A stretch of 64,000 bases of DNA from assembly GCA_030549205.1 (NCBI GenBank), contig JAUKTV010000002.1, positions 2,666,001-2,730,000 of the forward strand, written 5' to 3'. This document shows positions 12,403 through 20,884 of this stretch, piece by piece. Within the stretch, counting starts at the first letter, position 1. The number at the start of each line of letters is the position of its first letter. The notes under the pieces were generated by a model. It was given only the letters and a program-made list of their open reading frames with translations. It had not been told where the DNA came from and searched no databases. Source of the DNA: Apiosordaria backusii. Taxonomy: Eukaryota > Ascomycota > Sordariomycetes > Sordariales > Lasiosphaeriaceae. The position numbers and the translations under genes were made by a program.

Positions 12403-12844
12403 CTTGACGATTTGTGTGTGTTGGGGCGGAGAAAAAGTAGTTCGTCGACAATCACAACGCCGGGAAGCTCTCTCTGATGGGAACAGTTGCTGAGCTCCGA
12501 TTGCGACCAATCTCTGGGTCAATGGCAAGCCTGCAAGTGTAAACAAGCCTCGGGGGCATTCTGCCATAATACACCGCCATTATTTTCGAGGTTCCTAAGG
12601 AGGCCCCACTTGCCGCCTTGCGATCAGCGTCATCGTCCACTTCAAGTAGCTTTGGCGGGGCAAATCCCCCAGTGCTGTCATGTCAACTGCTGAACCGAAC
12701 CATCCAGAACAAATTGTTTCCATGCGCGCCGTGTTTGATTTCGATACTTACAACATAACCACGAGCCTGTACCCCTCTCAACGAGACACAGACTACTTCA
12801 TATTTTACAACCCACCATCCTTGCCGCAACACCACCCAACCAAA
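12403..12844. promoter_or_regulatory. Bidirectional promoter region BUB3/GPN2
   Basis: 442 bp between divergent start codons. It must hold both promoters and 5' leaders. No specific factor site could be singled out. An in-frame upstream ATG at 12680 could extend GPN2, but orthologs start at the MPFGQLVLG methionine. Confidence 0.5.
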
Positions 12845-14026
12845 ATGCCGTTCGGACAACTGGTGCTCGGCAGCCCTGGGGCAGGGAAGAGTACTTATTG
12901 CGATGGAAGTGCGTTTAATCCATGCCGCTCCCAGCGACATGTCGATACCTCTCTTAGTAGGAGGACATACTAACAACACCCAAAGTGCACCAGTTCATGG
13001 GCGCCATAGGAAGGCAATGCTCCGTCATCAACCTTGACCCCGCCAACGACCAGACCAGCTATCCATGCGCCCTCGACATCCGCGATCTAGTCACCCTCGA
13101 AGAGATCATGTCAGACGACCAACTAGGACCCAACGGGGGAGTCTTGTATGCGCTGGAGGAACTCGAAAACAACTTTGAATGGCTAGAGAACGGGTTAAAA
13201 GAGCTGGGCGACGATTATGTGCTATTTGACTGCCCTGGACAGGTGGAATTATACACACACCACACCTCCTTGCGCAACATCTTCTACAAACTGCAAAAAC
13301 TGGGCTATAGAGTGAGACATAACATATCCTCCATGTTTGATTCTGTCTCTGTATGCTGACTAGTGTCTACAGCTAGTAGCAGTCCACCTATCCGACTGCT
13401 TCTGTCTGACACAGCCATCCCTCTTCATTTCAACCGTCCTCCTCGCCCTTCGAGCCATGCTTCAGATGGACCTTCCACACATCAATGTCCTCACGAAAAT
13501 CGATAAGATCGCCTCGTACGACCCCTTGCCTTTCAACCTCGACTTTTACACCGAAGTCCAAGACCTCTCCTATCTGATGCCTATCCTCGACGCTGAATCG
13601 CCAGCTATTCGTAGTGAGAAGTTTGGCGCGTTAAATTACGCCGTCGCGAATCTTATCGAGCAGTTTGGGCTCGTAAATTTCGAGGTGCTTTCCGTGGAAA
13701 ACAAGAAGAGCATGATGCACCTCTTGAGGGTGATTGACCGGGCGGGAGGTTATGTATTTGGCAGTGCCGAAGGGGCTAATGATACCGTCTGGCAAGTAGC
13801 GATGCGTAACGAGTCGTCGCTGATAGGCAATGTCGATATCCAAGATCGGTGGATAGACAATAAAGCCGAGTACGACGAGCGGGAGAGGCTGGAAGAAGAG
13901 GAGCAGGAGAAGATTCGGGAGGCGCAAGCGCAGGCTGCTATGGGCGCTGGTGGTCCGGTGGCCGGGATACCACAGCTAGGAGCAGCTGGTGGTTCTGGCA
14001 TCAAAGTAGTGCGTAAAAAGAAGTAA
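12845..14026 (+). CDS. GPN2: GPN-loop GTPase 2
   Basis: Three exons: 12845-12908, 12986-13311 and 13373-14026, about 347 residues. GPN GTPases help assemble and import RNA polymerase II and III. The P-loop GSPGAGKST is at residues 9-17 in exon 1. The diagnostic Gly-Pro-Asn insertion is at residues 69-71 (DQLGPNGG), the G3 motif is DCPGQVE and the G4 motif is LTKIDK. The C-terminus is acidic and coiled (RERLEEEEQEKIREAQ), then glycine-rich, ending VVRKKK. The first intron has a perfect CTAAC branch and splits the ATG that follows the P-loop (phase 1). The second intron is phase 0. It converges on POP5 with only 26 bp between the two coding regions. Confidence 0.93.
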
Positions 14027-14052
14027 AAACCAAGCGGTGCTCAGCACCAACT

Positions 14053-14705
14053 TCAATCTTCGACCAAGCCATCTTCGGATGCTGAATCATCACCTTGGCC
14101 TCCGACGATGGCAAGGGTGCGCTGCTGTTGACTGTCACTGCGCAGCAGAGCACCCAACGCGTCTGAAGAGCTCATGCCTTTGAGCTCATCTTTGGCGGCT
14201 AGGACGAGCAATCTGGCGCGGCGGATGGCCTCCTGTTCGACTTTGCGCATTGTGCCGCTGACGCGGACGACGCGGAAGATGCATGGCCTGCCGTTTTTGG
14301 CGGGGAGGGTTTGCATGAAGGAGAGGGCGGCCCAGACGAGGCGGTAGTGGGAGCGTGATACCCTTAGAATAAATGTTGATGTGGCTGGAGAGAAGTATTT
14401 TACTACAGTGGATAATGCGTGTTAGTCGCGTGACTGAGTGAGTGAGTGTGATCTTGAATGTTCGTGTACATGCCTTGAAGACTGCGATCTATGGCGCCGG
14501 AGCCGCAGTCGCCAAAGAGCGAGGCGATTTCGCTGCGTATATCTTTGAGAAGGGTCTGTGGTCGGAGTTCATTGGCTGTTGGTTGGTTATAGAGGAGTAA
14601 GTCTGATACTGGGGGTTTGTTGCTGCCGGCGGTTTTTGACTGGGCTGGTGGGAGGTCGGTGTAGATGATGTTGACTAGCAGGTAGCGGTCTTTGAGGCGG
14701 ACCAT
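14053..14705 (-). CDS. POP5: RNase P/MRP protein subunit POP5
   Basis: Two minus-strand exons, 14705-14474 and 14402-14053, give about 193 residues. Pop5 is a shared protein of RNase P (tRNA 5' maturation) and RNase MRP (rRNA processing) in the nucleus and nucleolus. Exon 1 gives MVRLKDRYLLVNIIY and DIRSEIASLFGDCGSGAIDR. Exon 2 gives VKYFSPATSTFILRVSRSHY and then RLVWAALSFM, all matching the Pop5/Rpp14 family. The intron appears to be a GC-AG type: the only junction that keeps the phase and the family sequence is AAG followed by GCATGT. The C-terminus past about residue 150 is acidic and variable. Confidence 0.9.
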
Positions 14706-14868
14706 GGTGAGTTCTGTATGATGTGTTTGCAAAGTTCGCGCAAAAGAGTCGAGTTGGGTGATGTGAGTTTGAGATAATGGTTCTTAAGAAATACTGGGCT
14801 TATCGATAAATGTTGGTGAGCTCAAGTTATAATGAAGTTATCAAAGTGGGGCGGTATCTTGGCGAGTA
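14706..14868. other. POP5 upstream region
   Basis: Short promoter region of POP5 up to the repeat element. No specific site recognised. Confidence 0.4.
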
Positions 14869-15150
14869 TGCGGAGGACAAAAAAACCGGTACTGCAAGTG
14901 TTCAACAGGCAGCAAAACACAGTTAACAGACCACATAAGACAGCCGTTAGGCCTTGAAAAATAGTCGGGAGACCTTTAAAAATAGTCGGTAGACCTTTAA
15001 AAATAGTCGGTAGACCTTTAAAGATAGTCGGTAGACCTTTAAAGATAGTCCGACAGGCCTTGAAAATGGTGTAATATGCATGTAAATGAATTCAGAACGC
15101 CTAGGCGTATTTAGTAGTGCGTATGGTAGGTTGTGCAAGTAGCGGTCCCG
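14869..15150. mobile_element. Degenerate MITE-like element, left copy
   Basis: About 280 bp that align along most of their length with the element at 20455-20691. Both share a start GGACAAAAAAACCGGTACTG (or its close variant), then CAAGTGTTCAA, the internal repeats, ATGGTGTAATA and the closing TTTAGTAGT...TGGTAGG...TGTGCA.GTAGCGGT. The right inverted repeat of this copy is lost. No coding capacity. The terminal sequence resembles Tc1/mariner ends (GGACAAAAA...TGG), so it is probably a non-autonomous derivative. Confidence 0.65.
14949..15065. repeat. 21-bp tandem repeat, about five units
   Basis: Five consecutive units of roughly AGTCGGTAGACCTTTAAAAAT with single-base variants lie inside the left MITE-like copy. 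The copy at 20.5 kb has only about two units. Confidence 0.8.
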
Positions 15151-15538
15151 TCGGTGTCATGGGCTACCTACCAGTACCCAATCTCATACCAAACTCATAC
15201 CCTTTAACAGCACATGACAATTCATGTCGACGGCCGCAGCCAGCCAATGATCTCGCATCTGCTATTTTGCCAATCGCCTGATTTGTGGCCGTTGACTGGT
15301 CTTCGACGCCCAAGGCTGTGCCGCAGCTGCCGTGCATCTGGTACAGTGCTTGAATGAGAATGCAGGTGATGGCTTTGTAGCTCATACTGTGGTCTCGTCA
15401 GAGGCCTGGTATCTCAGTTGGCTGCCTGGGCGACATCCATTCATCTCATCTCCCTTGAAAGGCTTCTCATTATATTTGGCCTCATCCACCTTGATTGCTT
15501 CTATCGCGATATTTTCCCTATCCAAAATTGTCGTCGAC
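15151..15538. other. Upstream region of the 677-residue gene
   Basis: No gene supported. Presumably promoter and leader of the gene starting at 15539. Confidence 0.4.
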
Positions 15539-17752
15539 ATGACTTCCGACAGCACGATTTCGGGTCCTGACTCGGATCAGCGTTCCGATCACAGCCCTGA
15601 TCACGACTCTGATCGCAACTCTAATTCCGACTCTGATCACAACTCTAATTCCGACTCTGATTACGGCGTTGATTACGACGATATTGAATGGACCCGCTAC
15701 TGTGTCCCTCGACGGTGCCGCCTTTGCACCTACCCGATAAAACCCAATGAATTGATGGTAGCTTCAGGTGAGTGATTCCACACTTCCCTTAGAATCCAAG
15801 ATTAGCGCTGATGCCGGAGCAAGACTTGCATGGGGAAGTCTCCTCTCCGTTCAGGAATGAGCCATTCAACCTCCAATATGAAGTGAGGTTGAAAGAGGAG
15901 TTCAGGCCATGTCCTCCAGCCTGCGCTCATGATCAAATTTATTTGAGAGGATGTGTTCCTGGATATCACGCAGAATGCTTCAGCTATGCAGGCAAAAGTT
16001 GTCCTCCTCCAGGTCTCCTCAGCGCCACGGAGTGTTCATTTGAGCCGATGCCATCGCACGACTTGGAGCGACAAAAGAGAACAACGCAGCTTCTCGCCAC
16101 AAAAGTTGGTAATCTCTGGCCTTGCCTGCCTCACGAGCTTTGTCTCATGATATCAGCGCTAGTGGTCCGGGAGTACACGGTTAGTGTTTTCCAAGGACTG
16201 TGGGCTGCCCGCCATCAACTCCCTAACCACAACGTGGACGTCTCACAAAGTATATGGGTGCGGTATAGCGATATGGGGGGTGCCAAGTACGTCTATGAGC
16301 TCTCCAACACCGGCGGGCGATGTTTTCGCAAACTATTCGACCCGGAGATATCCCCAGACCCCGGTGTCCTTTACGTTTTAGAAGACCACCTCGGCGTCAG
16401 GGATCTAGTTTTCCATAATCCTGAGAGCAAGAGGATGAGGCTTCCATCAGGGAATCATGAACGCGGAACGTGGTGGCGGGTCATCTCCCTCCCTTACAAG
16501 CTCCAGGTTGAATACGACGTAGGTGTCTTTTCGGTCCCGGCCCGTGGTTGAACTATGCTGACAGGTTTCGACAACATCAAGGGCATTAAACTCCGCAAGA
16601 TCAACCAAGGACATTCATCAAACCCCCGCGATGTGGTATTCTCTGTGCCATTGCCACCGGAGGAGGTAGCTGCCCTCGAGCTTTATCGCCGCCCTCTGGT
16701 CCCTCTGGATCCCGAGACGCCATTGAAGAACCTGCAAATGGTTCCGTTTCATATCAATGGACCGGGTGTCATTGGATACTCATTCTGCTGGTCCGAGCGT
16801 CTCTTTTATCTTCACGCCCACCACGAAGAAGACAACCTGGCTATGTACAAGGACTTCGACACCCTAACAGAGGATCCATTTTGGATACATTTGCCAATCG
16901 CACCAGATGAGTACATCAATAGTGTGTGGTTTCGACGCGCGGCATACACATCGGACCTCGCGCTGTGGGTAAGAGAACAGCACGTTCCCCTGATATCGGG
17001 ATTGCAATACTAATCACAAGGATCTACAGATTACGACCAACAAAGGCAACCAAACGATAGTCGGGCCAACGGAGGCACATCCCATCCTGCAGAATTCAAA
17101 TCTCGCCGAATTGTTTCCAGGCGCAGCATTCGAATGGGTCAGGCTGATAGGCCCGCTCAACGAGGGGCAGTCCGTTCAGATGTACTTTAACCTTTCAGAA
17201 CGGGGTATCAAGGTATTTGCGACGCTTCAGCCAAACATTGCGATAACACCCGGTCCGGGGCCACCAGAATGGCTCCGTTCAGCCTACTCAACCGATCACG
17301 GCTCATGGTTCTCAGAATCCGCATGGCTAATCAATGTCGTGGAGATCATTCCTTTCCAAAAGAAGGCATCGGGGTCGGTGAAAAGGGTGCAAGGTGAGAA
17401 GCCATACTTTGATGCATGGGGATCTCATTCACCAATAATCGGGCTTGTGCTTGTATACTCCAACGGAGCACGAGTCTGCCTTGGTCAAGTTCGCTTGGAT
17501 TGCGCAACTCCACCAATTGATATGCGGCATGTGACGACCTTCTACATGGCTTTCAGGCAGGCGAGGCGTAACCCCTATCTCTCAGAAATTCGTCTCTCTG
17601 CCCCAACTACACCAGATGATATGGCTACTGCCTGGCGTTGGCTCAAGATCGATCTCTCTCAGCGGACCGTTTTGGAGTGGCATCTCTACAAGGGATTCCA
17701 TAGTGGCTGTCATGTGAGATACGGAGACCAGACCACGTTCGAGGACGAGTAG
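15539..17752 (+). CDS. Cys/His-rich fungal protein of unknown function
   Basis: Four exons inferred: 15539-15767, 15824-16518, 16582-16968 and 17030-17752, about 677 residues with all phases consistent. The first 50 residues are a degenerate Asp/Ser repeat (DSDHNSNSDSD). They are followed by a candidate zinc-binding region: CVPRRCRLC at about 60-68, then CPPACAHD, and GCVPGYHAECF about 15 residues on. Next comes LWPCLPHELCLMISALVVRE, which resembles the start of an F-box-like helix pair common in fungal proteins. The C-terminal 400 residues look globular, with no family I can name. The first and second introns have alternative acceptors: 15805 or 15823 for the first, 16564 or 16581 for the second. 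I chose the longer introns with usable branch sites. The gene lies in a repeat-flanked accessory island. Confidence 0.65.
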
Positions 17753-17756
17753 GCCT

Positions 17757-18075
17757 CAAAAGATAGTCCCTAGGTCTCAAAAATGTTTAAAGAGGCATTT
17801 CATTATAAGTAAAACGCCTGTAATTATCAGTTCCTATGTGTAGTAGTCCTTATTCCTGTCCACGGTATGTTTAATTAAATTGAAATCTAAACTGTATGTA
17901 GTATCAACCACGTAGGTACGCAGGCTGGCTACGCCGTTAAGCACACATGCCTTCTAAGATAGTAGACGGGCCTTTCAAAATATCAAACAGGTTTTAAAGC
18001 CTAGCTAATAGGCCTAAAATATAGTCCATAGGCGTCAGAAGATAGCCCACAGGCCTCAGAAGATAGTCTATAGGC
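17757..18075. repeat. Scattered relatives of the 21-bp unit
   Basis: Degenerate units such as AAAAGATAGTCCCTAGGTCT, AATATAGTCCATAGGCGTC, AGAAGATAGCCCACAGGCCT and AGAAGATAGTCTATAGGC cluster here, directly after the preceding gene. They share the AAAGATAGTC...TAGACCT core with the tandem units at 15.0 and 20.5 kb. The MITE ends are absent, so this is either an eroded copy or the source repeat. Confidence 0.55.
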
Positions 18076-18282
18076 TTGCTGTTAGTGGTGACGGCCAACA
18101 AGGATAGAATCCTTCTACAAATACATTCAAGCTTCAAGAAAGCGCATCGTGCGGAGAGACCAGCTCTTCGGTATTTTCTACCTCTAGACTTTGACGTAAT
18201 ACAAAATTCCTTGCCGCCAGCAGCCGAATGCGCCAGCACATTCTGGGCATCAACAATTCACACACACAATTCAGAAAGAACC

Positions 18283-19413
18283 CTATCCAAGCTTCTCGGT
18301 ATAGTATGTTGTCTTGCTCCCTTCATAGACCCACACTCTTTTACCATCAATTGTTTTCTTGGTCCAATCTGACTCACTGGTAGATCTCAAGCTGCCGCGT
18401 TTGGGTTCAAATTCATATTTGACGCTCAACATGTGCGAGACCCTTTTCACTTTGACCCTAACTTGAGGTTTTTCGGCCTTAGAGCTTACTCCGGCAGAGG
18501 CTTGGGGTGGGCTCTGTGAGCGGCGACCTGGCGTAGCCTGAGGTTGCGCAACAAGAGGAGATCTCTCGCGATCTCGCTGAGTCCTTGGGGGCGAAGGTGT
18601 TTTGGGCTGATGTGCTCTCCCTTTGTCGTTACCAGCCCCTCGGGGACCTTCTTCTGAGGCTCGTGTGCGTGAGGGCAGTGCGTTGGGCCGGCCCGTTGCC
18701 GGTGCGTCGTAGTAGTCCTGACTAGGGTCGTTCGAGAGACCGGCATATCGATAATCATGTGGAGCAACTTGAACCCCTGCGCCGTATCCTGTGCTGTCCG
18801 CATGGTGGTGTTGCTGCTCATAGGGTGGTTCTCCTTGGTGCGTTGAAGGACCTTGACCAATCGAAGGTGAGGTGTATGATTGACCAGCTGCCGTTCCGGA
18901 GGACGCAGGTTTTGGGAGTATGCGTCTGAAGGTGCCCTTGAAGGGGGATTCTTTGGGTGGGTTTCGCTTGATATGAAGTACGGCCTCCAAGATTTCGCGT
19001 GCATGTTGATAGTTGTCGGCCTTCAGGTACCCATCATCGCCGACAATAGTCTTGAGCGTCTTTAACTCGGTACCATAGTCCCAAATACGGCATGATGTTC
19101 CGATAGTAGCCATCGTGAACACCGACGAAAGCCCATCTCTCGTCACGGCACGCATCGCAGCATTCGAGGCCTGCTTTTCGACTTCCTTTGAGCTCTCGCC
19201 CGTTTTCTTGCATTCAATGAATACCATGTTGACCAGATTATTGCCTCCGCGCTCAAAGCGGCGAACAACGATATCAACTCGACGCCGGCTTGAGTCCGGT
19301 GGTTGTTCGCAGATTACCGCATAGTCTTCCTCCCAGAACAGTCTTTGCAGCACAACTTGCCAGAAAGCAGAGGAAGCGTACTCGTTATTTATCGCCGAGG
19401 CATCATCTCTCAT
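18283..19413 (-). CDS. PD-(D/E)XK nuclease-like fungal protein
   Basis: A single exon of 376 residues. Residues 45-69 read RVDIVV, then 15-20 residues, then MVFIECKK. This is the arrangement of a PD-(D/E)XK fold, with Asp47, Glu67 and Lys69 as candidate metal-binding and catalytic residues. A Glu in the first helix (NNEYAS) and a Gln (EVEKQASNAA) follow the pattern of restriction-like enzymes. After about residue 165 the chain becomes Ser/Pro/Gln-rich and probably disordered. The last 50 residues again look ordered (HMLSVKYEFEPKRGSL and KRVWVYEGSKTTYY). Substrate and role are unknown. Related proteins are, to my knowledge, common lineage-specific genes in filamentous fungi. The nuclease activity is inference from motif spacing only. 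Confidence 0.65.
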   Translation of the reverse strand: MRDDASAINNEYASSAFWQVVLQRLFWEEDYAVICEQPPDSSRRRVDIVVRRFERGGNNLVNMVFIECKKTGESSKEVEKQASNAAMRAVTRDGLSSVFTMATIGTSCRIWDYGTELKTLKTIVGDDGYLKADNYQHAREILEAVLHIKRNPPKESPFKGTFRRILPKPASSGTAAGQSYTSPSIGQGPSTHQGEPPYEQQHHHADSTGYGAGVQVAPHDYRYAGLSNDPSQDYYDAPATGRPNALPSRTRASEEGPRGAGNDKGRAHQPKTPSPPRTQRDRERSPLVAQPQATPGRRSQSPPQASAGVSSKAEKPQVRVKVKRVSHMLSVKYEFEPKRGSLRSTSESDWTKKTIDGKRVWVYEGSKTTYYTEKLG

Positions 19414-20454
19414 CTTTGAGAGAAGAGTGCCGGGTTGTGGCGGAAGGACTTAATGCAGTTGCTCGAGTTCAGGGTCTTTCACTTGCTGGCCGAGAGAGAC
19501 CGGGTAGCCGAGATTGCCGCTCATAGTGAAAAAGACAATAAGTGATAAGAATCCAATGTTTGCTGTGTTGATGTAGAACCTGCCTAAATATCCTACCTCT
19601 CCTGGAAGCGCGAGGCACGCAAATATATACATCGTGAGCTCCAGCTGAGACTCACCGGCTTCAAGCACAGTTTTGTGAATAGGCACCTGCAGCTTCGCCA
19701 CACCGAAACGTTTCCGATGGCTCAAGATAGATGTCAGCCGGAGCGGTGACTGCCCGAGGTGAGCGTGGATTGGCCCGCATAGCTACATGGGTGGTGTGAG
19801 CCGCATATGGAGGCGTTATAGTTTACAATAAACTTGGATTACGGCCAGTGCTGCCACCACTGGTTGGGTTTCGTCTTGTTCAGAATGAAACCACCTAGCC
19901 GCTGTGCGTGGCTCACAGGTGCCCAATATGCAGGTAGGCGGGGAATTGAGGGGATTCAGGGCCTCTCCGGTCGCCCGGTTTAGCTGCGGATGCTGAGTGC
20001 TGGTCTCTTTTTCCCGTTCGCTTCCGATGAACATGGGGTTTGGGGGCCAGAGATGGTGTGTGGGCCGAAACAGGTGGCTCTTTTCCGTGGCCAAAGTATG
20101 CATACATTGGGACACCATGAGGCAAAAAACAGCTTGTCGGGGGCCTTAGGAAGTCCTAGTCAAGCTTTCCTGTTGGACTTGGACCCGACGGAGTGGTAAC
20201 TGGTACGATTGGTCCGTCTAAAAATATACTTGGGATGTCTGTGTTTTCAATGGAATTTCATTGAACCTACTTCAAATCCCCATCTGTTCACGATTTTTAT
20301 GTGGCAGAACTGAGCTTCTGGCAACATTGACCGGACCCGGTATATACACGGAAGGATCGGGGGCCCGGTTGTCGTTGAAGATGATCCACTCCTCCGGTGG
20401 TCGCACGGGCCATCTCGGAGGTGAATCCCGGAGCCTAATCCTCGCCACGCCCTA
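19414..20454. other. Non-coding part of accessory island
   Basis: No convincing gene. A 91-codon minus-strand frame at 19450-19725 with one hydrophobic stretch lies just upstream of the nuclease-like gene, but nothing supports it as coding. Confidence 0.4.
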
Positions 20455-20691
20455 GCACGCTGTGGACAAAAAAACTGGTACTGCAAGTGTTCAATAGGTA
20501 TTAAAATATAGTTGACAGATTATATAAGATAGCCGTTAAGCGTCGAAAGATAGTCAGTAGACCTTTAAAGATAGTCGACAGGCCTTAAAATGGTGTAATA
20601 GGCCTTTAAATGCAATTGCAACGCCTGTATTTAGTAGTCTATGTGGTAGGCTGTGCATGTAGCGGTGCCAGTTTTTTTGTCCAGGGCGTGC
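20455..20691. mobile_element. MITE-like element with inverted ends, right copy
   Basis: 237 bp with terminal inverted repeats. The left end is GCACGC, two bases, then TGGACAAAAAAACTGGTAC. The right end read on the other strand is GCACGC, two bases, then TGGACAAAAAAACTGGCAC. A TA dinucleotide precedes the left end (20453-20454), as expected for Tc1/mariner insertion, but the right side abuts another inverted end. It contains two AGACCTTTAAAGATAGTC units and no coding region. Compared with the copy at 14.9 kb it carries many C-to-T changes in CpA context (AACAGG to AATAGG, ACACAG to ATATAG), as RIP would leave. Confidence 0.75.
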
Positions 20692-20708
20692 CTGGACAAA
20701 AAACTGGC
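20667..20708. repeat. 42-nt near-perfect palindrome
   Basis: GCCAGTTTTTTTGTCCAGG and CCTGGACAAAAAACTGGC are complementary, except for seven T against six A, and are separated by GCGTG. It joins the right end of the 20.5-kb element to a second, oppositely oriented end fragment. Confidence 0.85.
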
Positions 20709-20884
20709 AGAGCAGCCCCACTTTTCCACCATGGTCTTGACCCAGCGGAAGTACCTTCACCCTCCCCCCCAACTTTGAACATATCGCAGATAGATATTGG
20801 TATATCTATTCTTCTTTCTACTTGTTTGCTGGTTGCTAAAACTGTCCCTGGATTGAATTTAACCCCTGGTCGGTAAACCCGGCC

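Noticed and set aside
12680..12844. Upstream in-frame ATG that would add 55 residues to GPN2
   Set aside because: GPN proteins start a few residues before the P-loop. The added segment has no conserved features and lies in the BUB3/GPN2 promoter.
14949..15065. Regular short repeats resembling a CRISPR array
   Set aside because: The units are contiguous with no unique spacers, and the genome is eukaryotic. It is a minisatellite inside a transposon-like element.
16519..16581. A 42-nt second intron (16523-16564) for the 677-residue gene
   Set aside because: It also keeps the frame, but it is shorter than normal and has the branch site too close to the acceptor. The 63-nt version was preferred, though transcripts are needed to decide.
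19450..19725. Minus-strand 91-codon frame with one hydrophobic stretch upstream of the nuclease-like gene
   Set aside because: No splice site joins it in frame to the following gene, and no family or promoter evidence supports it alone.
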